A DNA stretch of 64,000 nucleotides, from the NCBI GenBank assembly GCA_021568835.1, contig JAKGSH010000001.1, forward strand, positions 62,001 through 126,000. The letters run 5' to 3'. Shown here piece by piece: positions 46,794 through 54,536 of this stretch. The position numbers and the translations under genes were made by a program. The notes under the pieces are model-generated. The model made no database searches. It saw only the letters and a list, made by a program, of their open reading frames with translations, and was not told the origin of the DNA. Source of the stretch: Streptomyces sp. Tue 6430 (GTDB taxonomy: Bacteria; Actinomycetota; Actinomycetes; Streptomycetales; Streptomycetaceae). Within the stretch, counting starts at the first letter, position 1. Every line of letters begins with the position of its first letter.

Positions 46794-48017
46794 CCCTGAC
46801 CGCTTCGTGGACCAGCCGCTTGAGGTCGGGGTAGAGCCTCAGCGACTTCCTCGGCCGTACCTGCGTGAGGAACTGGACGGTGAGGTCGCGGCCCGGGTCG
46901 ACCCAGAACGTCGTCGTGGCCACCCCGCTCCAGCCGTAGGTGCCCAGTCCGGAGGGCGCCTCGGTGCGTTCCGGGTCGATCACCACGGAGACCCCGAGGC
47001 CGAAGCCGACGCCGTCGTTGCCGGGCACGTCGTGGGCGGGGCGGCTGCCGACCGTGCGCAGGTCGGCGCCGCCGGGCAGCTGGTTGCGGGTCATCAGGTC
47101 CACCGTCGCGGGCTTCAGCAGGCGGGTGCCGTCGAGTTCGCCGCCACGGCGCAGCAACTCCGTGAAGCGGTGGATGTCGTACGCGGTCGCCACCATGCCG
47201 CCGCTCCCGGACAGGAAACGGGGCCGCCCGGACAGGGGCAGTCCCGGGATCGGCTCGATCCCGCCGTCCTCGGTGTCGCCGTACAACTCGGCGAGCCGGC
47301 CGGCCTGTTCGCCGGTGACCTGGAAACCGGCGTCGGGCATGCCGAGGGGACGGAAGATCCGTTCGGCGAGGAACTCGTCGAGGGCCGGCCGGAGACGACC
47401 TCGATGACGCGCCCCAGGACGTTGGTGGCCACCGAGTAGTTCCACTGCGTGCCGGGCTCGAACTGGAGCGGCAGGCGCGCGTACGCCTCGACGGTCCCGG
47501 CCAGGTCCGAGCCCGGCAGCACCGCCGACTCCAGCCCGGCCTCGCGGTACAGGGCGTCGACCGGGTGACAGCGGTAGAAGGCGAAGGTCAGGCCCGCGGT
47601 GTGGGTCATCAGGTGCCGTACGAGCATCGGCTGCGCGGCCGGGCGGGTCTCGAGGTCCGCGCCGGAGCCCCGGACGTACACGCGCTGGTCGGCGAAGGCC
47701 GGCAGGTGCGCGGCGACCGGGTCGTCGAGCGAGAGCCGGCCCTCCTCCACCAGCATCAGCGCGGCGACCGAGGTGACCGGCTTGGTCATCGAGTAGATCC
47801 GCCACAGGGTGTCGGACCCGACGGGGAGTCCCGCGGCGACGTCGCGCCGGCCGTGGGTGGTGAGGTGCGCGACCCGGCCGCCGCGGGCGACGGACAGGAG
47901 GAAACCGGGCAGGCGCCCCTCGTCGACGTAGCGGGCGACGTGCCGGTCGAGGCGGTCCAGCGCCTTCCCGTCCAGCCCCACCTCGCCCGGGTCGACCTGT
48001 TGCCGCAGCTGTGCCAT
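46789..48017 (-). CDS. Beta-lactamase-fold serine hydrolase (frameshifted)
   Basis: ATG at 48017 (MAQLRQQVDPGEVGLDGKAL). About 410 residues of the class C beta-lactamase/esterase family: nucleophile motif SMTK in WRIYSMTKPVTSVAALMLV, the Y-x-N equivalent in WNYSVATNVLG, and YDIHRFTELLRRGGELDGTR and FGLGVSVVIDPERT later. There is no signal peptide, so it is likely a cytosolic esterase or peptidase rather than a resistance beta-lactamase. The frame breaks near 47386 within GGGCCGGCCGG (SGRP then ALDEFLAERIF). Its start faces the downstream end of the MFS gene on the same strand. Confidence 0.75.
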
Positions 48018-48075
48018 CGCTGTCCTCCGGTGCGTTCGGTCAGAGCGGGTTCCGGCATACCCCGTCGGAACGGCC

Positions 48076-49595
48076 TCAGACCTCATCGTCGCCCAGGGAC
48101 GGCTGGAAAGGACCCCTTTCCGCAGCGTGAACGGGACGCCCCGCGTCCCCCGGGCCGGTGGCGGCCGGGCGCGGCCGGCCCGGAAGCGCCCGGCACCAGG
48201 GCAGCACCGCCGCGGCCGCGACGGCGAGCACGACGAGGGGGGACCTGGTCCCGCCCGCGTCCATGAGCACGGTCGCCGACGCCACCCCGAGCACCGGCCC
48301 GATGTTCATGGCCGTCTGCTGCAGGCCGCCCGCCACCCCGGCCGACTCCGCGGGCGCCTGCCGCACGACGACGTGGGTGGCCACGACCATCACCGTCCCG
48401 AACCCGGCGCCACCAGGGCGAAGCCGAGGCAGAAGGCGGCCGTGCCCGGGGCGGCGGCGAGCACGAGGAGACCGGCGGCGAGTACGGCGACGGCCCCCGC
48501 GACGCTTCGGACGGCACCGGCCCGGCGCAGCAGGACGGCCGACGCGGGCGCCGCGGCCACCAGGAACGCGGCCAGCGGAAGGCTGACGAGGGCCGTGCCC
48601 AGCGGGGTGAGCCCCAGGTCGTCCTGGAGGACGTACACGCAGGCGAACAGGGAGCCGTTGAGGACCGCCGACGCCGTGACCAGCAGGATCAGGGCCGCCC
48701 GGACCGGCGGGGAACCGATGAGGGCCGCGGGCACCAGGGGCGCCGGTGCGCGGCGCTCGTGGCGGACGAAGGCGGCACCGGCGACCACGGCCGCCACCGC
48801 GCCCGTCGCGCCGGCCGGCCCCCAGGGCGCGACGAGGGTGTGCACCAGACAGGCCAGCGCCACCGCCAGCCAGAGGGCGCCGGCCACGTCGAGAGCCCGT
48901 ACGGACGCGGCCACCGAGGCCGGAACAGAAGGAGCAGAGGCAGAAGAAGCAGAGGGAGAAGGAGCAGGGGCGGAAGAAGCAGCAACAGCAGCGGAAGAAG
49001 GAGTGGAGGAGACCGGGGGCGGGGCCGTCGTCGTCCGGGCCGCAGGCTCCCGGCCACCGGCGGTGAGGGCGAGTGTGCCGAAGACCAGCGCCGGCACCAC
49101 GTTCAGCAGGAACACGGCCCGCCACCCGAAGCCCGTCGTCAGCGCGCCGCCCAGCATCGGACCGGCGGCGGCCGCCAGCCCGATCGCGGCCGTCCGCACG
49201 GCGATCGGCCGCCGCAACCGCTCCGCCGGGTACGCCGAGCGCAGCATGCCGAGCGTGGCCGGCTGCAACAACGCCCCGAACACCCCCTGCACCACCCGCA
49301 GGGCGATCACCCAGCCCACGTCCGGCGCCACCGCGATACCGGCGGAGGCCGCCCCGAAGCCCAGCATGCCCACCGCGAACGTACGCCGGTGGCCGTACCG
49401 GTCGCCGAGCCGTCCGGCGAACACCAACAGGCCCGCCACGGCGACGAGATACCCGGTGCCGGTCCACTGGACCTGGGCGAGGGAGGCGTCCAGGTCGCGT
49501 CGCAGGACGGGCTGGGCGACGGTGAGGACGGTGCCGTCCAGGGCCACGACCACGGCACCGGCCACACTGCTCACCAGGGTCGGCGACCGCTTCAC
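48076..49595 (-). CDS. DHA2-type MFS exporter (frameshifted)
   Basis: Starts at the GTG at 49595, inside the stop of the TetR gene (GTGA). About 505 residues, around fourteen helices. Family marks: VVALDGTVLTVAQPVLRRDL (the D in TM1), GRLGDRYGHRRTFAVGM and RVVQGVFGALLQPATLGMLR. The central loop contains a Ser/Ala/Pro stretch of about 37 residues encoded by a nearly pure polypurine/polypyrimidine tract (48920-49013). The frame breaks at about 48410 (GFALVA then GAGFGTVMVV). EmrB/QacA-type drug exporter presumably repressed by the TetR regulator it is coupled to. Confidence 0.78.
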
Positions 49596-50203
49596 CGGCC
49601 GGCCTCCGGCCCCAGGTGCGCGTCGTCCGGCCCCAGGTGCGCGTCGAGCGCCGTCCGCAGCAGCGGCTCGAACTCTTTAGTGTCCGTGGCGAGTTGCAGA
49701 CTTCCCCAGCTCCACAGCTGGGCGATCCCGTGCAGGTTCGCCCACAGTGCCGCCGTGACCGCACGGGCGTCGGCGCCGGGCCGCACCCGGCCGACCAGGT
49801 CCACCAGTGCGCCGAACAGCGGGAGGCTGGTGTCGCGGAGCCCCAGGTGGCCGCTCTCCAGCAGGTCGTGACGGAACATCAGCTCGTACATGCCGGGATT
49901 GCCGAGGGCGAACTCCAGGTAGGCGCGGCCCAGTCGGGCGATCTGCTCGCGGGCGGGCGCGGTGCCGTCGCCGCGGGCCACCGCCACCCGGCCGGCCAGG
50001 TCGGTGAAGCCCCTGCGGGCGATGGCCGACAGCAGTTCCAGGTGGGTGGGGAAGTGGCGGCGCGGGGCTCCGTGCGAGACGCCCGCCCGGCGGGCGATCT
50101 CCCGCAGGGTCAGGGCCCCGACGCCCTCCCGGGCCAGCAGTTCCACACCGACGTCGACCAGCCGGACCCGCAGGTCCGCCCCCGGCTTCTCCTCATCGCT
50201 CAT
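49592..50203 (-). CDS. TetR/AcrR-family repressor
   Basis: A 203-residue protein from the ATG at 50203. N-terminal HTH: LTLREIARRAGVSHGAPRRHF (residues about 36-56). The C-terminal ligand domain has YLEFALGNPGMYELMFRHDL and AVTAALWANLHGIAQLWSWG, the WHG-type (TetR_C_13) effector fold. It is coupled to the downstream MFS exporter, and two palindromes related to TAGACA-N-TGTCTA cover its own start region. The likely scheme is drug-responsive self-repression and exporter control, possibly also of the divergent PPOX gene. Confidence 0.87.
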   Translation of the reverse strand: MSDEEKPGADLRVRLVDVGVELLAREGVGALTLREIARRAGVSHGAPRRHFPTHLELLSAIARRGFTDLAGRVAVARGDGTAPAREQIARLGRAYLEFALGNPGMYELMFRHDLLESGHLGLRDTSLPLFGALVDLVGRVRPGADARAVTAALWANLHGIAQLWSWGSLQLATDTKEFEPLLRTALDAHLGPDDAHLGPEAGR

Positions 50204-50240
50204 AGACAGTGTCTACCAGTCGTGCGTAGACGCTGTCTAC
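50203..50240. promoter_or_regulatory. Two palindromic TetR operators
   Basis: TAGACA-G-TGTCTA at 50203-50215 and GTAGAC-GCT-GTCTAC at 50226-50240, centres about 24 bases apart. They share the AGAC/GTCT core and lie between the divergent tetR (start 50203) and PPOX (start 50299) genes; the first abuts the tetR start codon. Ideal placement for repression of both. Confidence 0.72.
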
Positions 50241-50298
50241 TCGAACGTGCGGGTGTCCGCCCGGGAATGCGGACGCGTCCCGCACCGGTTGTGCCGAC

Positions 50299-50748
50299 AT
50301 GACTCAGGACTCCACGCAGCACGCCCTGCTCGCACTGGTCTCCGACGACCGGGGCGGGGTGCTGGTCACCCTCAAGCGGGACGGGCGCCCGCAGTTGTCG
50401 AACGTCAGCCACCACTACGACCCGGACGAGGGCGTCATCCGGATCTCCGTCACCGACGGCCGGGCGAAGACCCGCAACCTGCGCCGCGACCCGCGCGTCT
50501 CCTACCACGTCTCCACGCCCGACCGCCGTGCCTACACGGTCGTCGAGGGCACCGCCGAGCTCTCGCCGGTGGCCGGGCACCCCTACGACGACACGGTCGA
50601 GGAACTCGTCCGGCTCTACCGCGACGTCCTGGGCGAACACCCCGACTGGGAGGACTACCGCGCCGCCATGGTCCGCGACCGCCGCCTCGTGGTGCGCGTA
50701 CGCGTGGAGCGGGCCTACGGCATCCCCAGGGGCGGTGACGAGGGATAG
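50299..50748 (+). CDS. PPOX-class flavin/F420-dependent oxidoreductase-like protein
   Basis: A 149-residue protein from the ATG at 50299. Split-barrel flavoprotein fold: GGVLVTLKRDGRPQLSNVSH, IRISVTDGRAKTRNLRRDPR (cofactor phosphate loop K-x-R-N-L-x-R-D-P-R), YTVVEGTAELS and DYRAAMVRDRRLVVRVRVER. This signature is typical of actinobacterial F420- or FMN-dependent PPOX-class enzymes that reduce quinones and similar compounds. It is divergent from tetR with shared operators, so it could detoxify the ligand of that regulator. Confidence 0.82.
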   Translation: MTQDSTQHALLALVSDDRGGVLVTLKRDGRPQLSNVSHHYDPDEGVIRISVTDGRAKTRNLRRDPRVSYHVSTPDRRAYTVVEGTAELSPVAGHPYDDTVEELVRLYRDVLGEHPDWEDYRAAMVRDRRLVVRVRVERAYGIPRGGDEG

Positions 50749-50821
50749 CCGGTCCTGACCGCGGGAGCGCCCCGGACCCCCGGAGCCGCTGCCGGCGTCC
50801 GGGGGCCCGGGGCGCGGTCGC

Positions 50822-52183
50822 TCAGGCCGTCACCGTCTCCGTCTCCCGCCGGGCCGCCTCCGGGCGGGTGCGCTCGCCCAGCTCCTCGGTCGGCACCTTC
50901 GCCGTCTCGCGGGCGGACAGCGCCGCGATCACCGGGGGCACGCACAGCGCCGCGGTGAACAGCGCCACCGACGACCAGTCGTCGCCGTCCGGGCCGGCGA
51001 TCCGCGCGGCGAAGGTGACCGCGAAACCGGCCACGGCGAAGCCGATCTGGGTGCCGATCGCCATGCCGGACAGCCGCACGCGGGTGGAGAACATCTCGCC
51101 GTAGAAGGAGGGCCACACCCCGTTGGCGGCGCTGTAGACGATGCCGAAGGCGACGATGCCGAGGACCAGGGTCAGCGGGTAGGAGCCGGTGGAGATCGCC
51201 CACAGGTAGAGGAACATCGCCCCGGCGCTGCCGGCCGCGCCGACCAGGAACACCGGACGGCGGCCGATGCGGTCGGACAGCGTGGCCCACAGGGGGATCG
51301 CCGCCAGCGCGACCAGGTTCGCCAGCGCGCCCACCCACAGCATCGAGGAGCGGCTCATCCCCACCGAGTCGCCGGTGGCGTACGCCAGTGCCCACACCGT
51401 GAAGATGGTGGAGACGGAGGCGACGAGCGCGCCCGCGACGACCCGCAGCACGTCCGCCCAGTGCTCGCGCAGCAGCACCGCGAGCGGCAGCTTGACGACC
51501 CCCTCGCTCTCCGCCTGCCGGGCGAAGGCCGGCGTCTCCTCCAGCCTGCGGCGGATGACGTACCCGACGACGGCGACCCCGATGCTCAGCCAGAACGGCA
51601 CCCGCCAGCCCCACGCCAGCAACTGGTCCTCGGGCAGGGCGGCGATGGGCAGGAAGACCAGCGTGGCCAGGAGCTGGCCGCCCTGCGTGCCGCTGAGGGT
51701 GAAGCTGGTGAAGAAGCCGCGGCGGTGGGGTGGCGCGTGCTCCAGCGTCATGGAGTTGGCGCTGGCCTGCTCACCGGCCGCGGAGATGCCCTGGAGCACC
51801 CGGCACAGCACCAGCAGCACCGGGGCGAGGGTGCCGACCTGGGCCCGGGTGGGCAGGCAGCCGATGAGGAACGTCGACACCCCCATGAGGATCAGCGTGA
51901 ACACCATGATCTTCTTGCGGCCCATCCGGTCCCCGAAGTGGCCGAGGAACAGCGCGCCGACCGGGCGGGCGGCGTAGGCGACGCCGAAGGTGGCCAGCGA
52001 GAGCAGCGTCGCCGTGGCCGGGTCGGACTCGTCGAAGAAGACCTCGGGGAAGATCAGCGCCGCCGCGCTGCCGTAGATGAAGAAGTCGTAGTACTCCAGG
52101 GCGCTGCCGATCCAGGCGGCGGTCGCGGCCTTCTTCGGCTGGCCGGGCGGGGCGGCGTCGTGGGGTGCTGCGGCGACGGACAC
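50822..52183 (-). CDS. MHS-family MFS transporter, probable shikimate/quinate importer
   Basis: A 453-residue protein from a GTG at 52183 with AAGGAG six bases upstream. Twelve helices; the MHS signature GSALEYYDFFIYGSAAAL in TM1, GHFGDRMGRKKIM in the TM2-TM3 loop and QGISAAGEQASANSM. ShiA-type shikimate, proline-betaine and dicarboxylate symporters belong here. It lies next to the TetR regulator, dehydrogenase and dehydratase of a quinate/shikimate catabolic locus and has a candidate operator site (52307-52320) matching that of the divergent catabolic genes, so shikimate, quinate or a related hydroaromatic acid is the likely substrate. Confidence 0.8.
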   Translation of the reverse strand: MSVAAAPHDAAPPGQPKKAATAAWIGSALEYYDFFIYGSAAALIFPEVFFDESDPATATLLSLATFGVAYAARPVGALFLGHFGDRMGRKKIMVFTLILMGVSTFLIGCLPTRAQVGTLAPVLLVLCRVLQGISAAGEQASANSMTLEHAPPHRRGFFTSFTLSGTQGGQLLATLVFLPIAALPEDQLLAWGWRVPFWLSIGVAVVGYVIRRRLEETPAFARQAESEGVVKLPLAVLLREHWADVLRVVAGALVASVSTIFTVWALAYATGDSVGMSRSSMLWVGALANLVALAAIPLWATLSDRIGRRPVFLVGAAGSAGAMFLYLWAISTGSYPLTLVLGIVAFGIVYSAANGVWPSFYGEMFSTRVRLSGMAIGTQIGFAVAGFAVTFAARIAGPDGDDWSSVALFTAALCVPPVIAALSARETAKVPTEELGERTRPEAARRETETVTA

Positions 52184-52306
52184 GGCGTGCTCCTTCGGGG
52201 AAACTCCGGCGTACGCGGAGTGAGGGAGGGCGAGGGAGGGGCGAAGGGGGCCGGTTCCCTGGGGTGGCGGGGCGGCACGGCCGGGCGCTACCCGGCTAAT
52301 TAACGC

Positions 52307-52320
52307 ACTGGATAGTTAGT
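52307..52320. promoter_or_regulatory. Candidate operator of the quinate/shikimate regulator (transporter side)
   Basis: ACTGGATAGTTAGT; the other strand of 53377-53390 reads ACTGGTGAGTTAGT, 12 of 14 identical. It lies 124-137 bases upstream of the transporter start. TAAC...GTTA arms flank it (52302 and 52315). Binding by the TetR regulator at 52508 is inferred. Confidence 0.55.
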
Positions 52321-52394
52321 GGCGGTTGGGTAGGGATGTTGCGCCCGTGTTTCGCCGCTGTCAAGAGGTCGCGCCGGGCGGAACCGGTCCGCCG

Positions 52395-52451
52395 CGCGCC
52401 CTGCCGCCGGTCCGTCGTGCCCTCGCACGCGCCCTGCCGCCGGTCCGTCGT
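52395..52451. repeat. 24-bp direct repeat
   Basis: CGCGCCCTGCCGCCGGTCCG plus TCGT occurs at 52395-52418 and 52428-52451 (33-base period), downstream of the TetR stop; related CGCGCCC text continues to 52485. Confidence 0.55.
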
Positions 52452-52507
52452 ACGCCCGGCGGGGGCCCCGGCCCGCGCCCCCTGGCGGTCCGCCGCGCGG
52501 ACCCGGG

Positions 52508-53173
52508 TCAGTCCGCCGCACGCTCCGCCGTCAGGTAGGCGATCACCATGTCGCCGAGCATGGCGCGGTAGTGCTCGCGCTGCGCCGGGTCCACCAGGTC
52601 GCGCCCGAACAGGGCGCCGAAGGTGTGCCGGTTGGCCACCCGGAAGAAGCAGAACGAACTGATCATCGCGTGCAGGTCGACGGCGTCGACGTCGGCCGTG
52701 AACAGGCCGGACTCCTGCCCGGAGGCCAGGATGCGGCGGATCACGTCGAGGGCCGGGGAGCCGATCCTCCCGAGCTTCTCGGAGGCGGCGATGTGCTCGG
52801 CGCCGTGGATGTTCTCGATGCTGACCAGGCGGATGAAGTCGGGATGCCGCTCATGGTGGTCGAAGGTCAGCTCCGCCAGCCGGCGGATGGCCGCGACCGG
52901 GTCCAGGTGCTCCACGTCGAGCTGCTGCTCGGCGTCCCGGATCACGCCGTACGCCCGCTCCAGGACGGCGGTGAACAGCTGCTCCTTGCCGCCGAAGTAG
53001 TAATAGATCATGCGCTTGGTGGTGCGGGTGCGGGCCGCGATCTCGTCGACGCGGGCGCCGTCGTACCCGGCCCGCGCGAACTCCTGGGTGGCCACGTCGA
53101 GGATCTCGGCCTGGGTGCGGGCGGCGTCGCGGATCCGCCCGTGGGGTCGTGCCGGTTCGTCGACGCTGGTCAT
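52508..53173 (-). CDS. TetR-family regulator of the quinate/shikimate locus
   Basis: About 221 residues. I chose the ATG at 53173 because AAGGA sits five bases upstream. HTH at residues about 35-65: YDGARVDEIAARTRTTKRMI followed by YYYFGGKEQLF. The C-terminal domain includes HHERHPDFIRLVSIENIHGA, a pattern of TetR_C_33-type effector domains. It is encoded between the hydroaromatic transporter and the divergent dehydrogenase/dehydratase genes. Near-identical 14-base sites upstream of both are probable operators, with the substrate or protocatechuate as likely inducer. Confidence 0.84.
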   Translation of the reverse strand: MTSVDEPARPHGRIRDAARTQAEILDVATQEFARAGYDGARVDEIAARTRTTKRMIYYYFGGKEQLFTAVLERAYGVIRDAEQQLDVEHLDPVAAIRRLAELTFDHHERHPDFIRLVSIENIHGAEHIAASEKLGRIGSPALDVIRRILASGQESGLFTADVDAVDLHAMISSFCFFRVANRHTFGALFGRDLVDPAQREHYRAMLGDMVIAYLTAERAAD

Positions 53174-53186
53174 CAAGTTCCTTCGG

Positions 53187-53234
53187 GCGTAGGACGTAGA
53201 GCGTAGGGCGTAGGGCGTAGGGCGTAGGGCGTGG
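53187..53234. repeat. Heptamer tandem repeat upstream of the TetR gene
   Basis: Seven consecutive units of GCGTAGG (one ACGTAGA variant, last unit GCGTGG) immediately upstream of the regulator's ribosome site. It may affect its leader transcript. Confidence 0.65.
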
Positions 53235-53375
53235 AGCTGGGCACGCGGCGTGAGGTGCGGGGTACGGGGTGCGGGGGCGTGCCCGGCGTGCCTCCTCCGG
53301 TGTGTCGTGATTCTAGAAGCCGGTGTGTCCCTCGTTCGGCGGGAGGTCTTCCCCCGTGACCCGGCCCGGTGTTAT

Positions 53376-53403
53376 GACTAACTCACCAGTTCGTACATTA
53401 GTC
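53376..53403. promoter_or_regulatory. Promoter/operator of the catabolic operon
   Basis: GACTAA...TTAGTC arms (53376-53381 and 53398-53403) enclose ACTAACTCACCAGT, the reverse complement of the transporter-side site, and a nested AACT-CACC-AGTT palindrome. The AT-rich stretch lies 20 bases upstream of the GTG at 53424, just before AGGAGG, so a bound repressor would cover the transcription start. Confidence 0.6.
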
Positions 53404-53423
53404 GGCCGCTCAGGAGGTCCGCC

Positions 53424-54320
53424 GTGACCAAGGACGTGTCCCCCACGACCCAGGACTCGTATCTCGTCGGACTGATCGGTTCCGGCATCGGTCCCTCGCT
53501 CAGCCCGGCGCTGCACGAGCGCGAGGCGGACCGGCAGGGGCTGCGCTACCTGTACCGGCTGCTCGACCTCGACGTCCTCGGGGTGCCGCCGGAGGCGGTG
53601 GGCGACCTGGTGCGGGCCGCGCGTCGGCTCGGCTTCGACGGCCTGAACGTCACGCACCCCTGCAAGCAGCTCGTCGTCCCGCACCTCGACGGCCTCGCGC
53701 CGCAGGCCGAGGCGCTGGGGGCGGTCAACACGGTCGTCCTCGAGGACGGCCGGGCCGTCGGCCACAACACGGACGTCACCGGGTTCGCCGCCTCTTTCGC
53801 GCGCGGTCTGCCGGACGTGCCGCTGGACCGGGTGGTGCAGCTGGGCGCGGGCGGCGCGGGCGCGGCCGTCGCGCACGCCGCGCTCACTCTCGGCGCCGGC
53901 CGGGTGACCGTCGTGGACGCGCTGCCCGAGCGGGCCGCCGCCCTCGCCGCCTCCCTGAACCGGCACTTCGGCGCGGGCCGGGCGGACTCCGCGGCCCCGG
54001 ACCGCCTCGCCGGTCTGCTCGCGCGGGCCGACGGCATCGTGCACGCCACTCCGACCGGCATGGCCGCCCACCCGGGCCTGCCCTTCCCGGCCCGGCTGCT
54101 GCACCCCGGACTGTGGGTCGCCGAGGTCGTCTACCGGCCCCTGGAGACCGAGCTGCTGCGCACCGCCCGCGCGGCCGGCTGCGCCACCCTCGACGGCGGC
54201 GGCATGGCCGTCTTCCAGGCCGCGGACGCGTTCCGGCTCTTCACCGGCCGGGAACCCGACACCTCGCGCATGCTCGCCGACATCGCGGAGCTGGCCGGCG
54301 CGGTCCCGGTACCGGAGTAG
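53424..54320 (+). CDS. aroE: Shikimate/quinate 5-dehydrogenase
   Basis: A 298-residue protein from a GTG at 53424 with AGGAGG six bases upstream. Family marks: LIGSGIGPSLSPALHE (substrate serines), FDGLNVTHPCKQLV with the catalytic Lys, GAVNTVV, HNTDVTGF and the Rossmann motif LGAGGAGAAVAHAAL followed by VDALPERA, an acidic end that favours NAD rather than NADP. Catabolic quinate/shikimate dehydrogenases such as QsuD use NAD. Together with the next gene, a dehydroshikimate dehydratase, it would convert quinate or shikimate to 3-dehydro-acids and then to protocatechuate. The biosynthetic aroE is expected elsewhere. Confidence 0.87.
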   Translation: MTKDVSPTTQDSYLVGLIGSGIGPSLSPALHEREADRQGLRYLYRLLDLDVLGVPPEAVGDLVRAARRLGFDGLNVTHPCKQLVVPHLDGLAPQAEALGAVNTVVLEDGRAVGHNTDVTGFAASFARGLPDVPLDRVVQLGAGGAGAAVAHAALTLGAGRVTVVDALPERAAALAASLNRHFGAGRADSAAPDRLAGLLARADGIVHATPTGMAAHPGLPFPARLLHPGLWVAEVVYRPLETELLRTARAAGCATLDGGGMAVFQAADAFRLFTGREPDTSRMLADIAELAGAVPVPE

Positions 54321-54536
54321 CAGGAAGGGCACGCGGTTCCCGATACCCGGCCCCCGGCCGCCCGACTCCCGGCCCCCGACCGCAGCCCACCCGGCTCCTC
54401 GAAGCCCCGCACCGGCCCGCCCCTACCGCCCGCACCCGGCCCTCGCCACCCCGCCGCCCCCACCGCGCGGCACGACGAAGCCACGACGCAGACACGACGA
54501 AGCCACGACGAAGCCACGACGAAGAGAGGCACCCAG
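54321..54536. other. Spacer within the catabolic operon
   Basis: About 215 bases between the dehydrogenase and the dehydratase, rich in CCCGG and CACCGC, with repeats at its 3' end (listed separately). No gene supported. The long, repetitive spacer is unusual inside an operon. Confidence 0.45.
54471..54525. repeat. 11-bp tandem repeat before the dehydratase gene
   Basis: Five units of CACGACGAAGC (one CACGACGCAGA variant, last CACGACGAAGA) at 54471-54525, ending in the ribosome site GAAGAGAGG of the next gene. The last unit contributes to that site. Confidence 0.7.

Larger units (their letters stand above)
52184..52507. other. Intergenic region between TetR gene and MHS transporter
   Basis: About 320 bases. 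The part nearest the transporter is AT-rich (GGCTAATTAACGCACTGGATAG, 52294-52315) and holds its promoter/operator. The part nearest the TetR stop is GC-rich and repetitive. No gene supported. Confidence 0.5.

Noticed and set aside
46789..48017. Antibiotic-resistance beta-lactamase
   Set aside because: No signal peptide and the closest pattern is that of cytosolic esterase/peptidase members of the class C fold; resistance is not supported.
54471..54525. Possible CRISPR array (regular short repeats)
   Set aside because: Units are 11 bases without spacers and no cas gene is near; simple tandem repeat.
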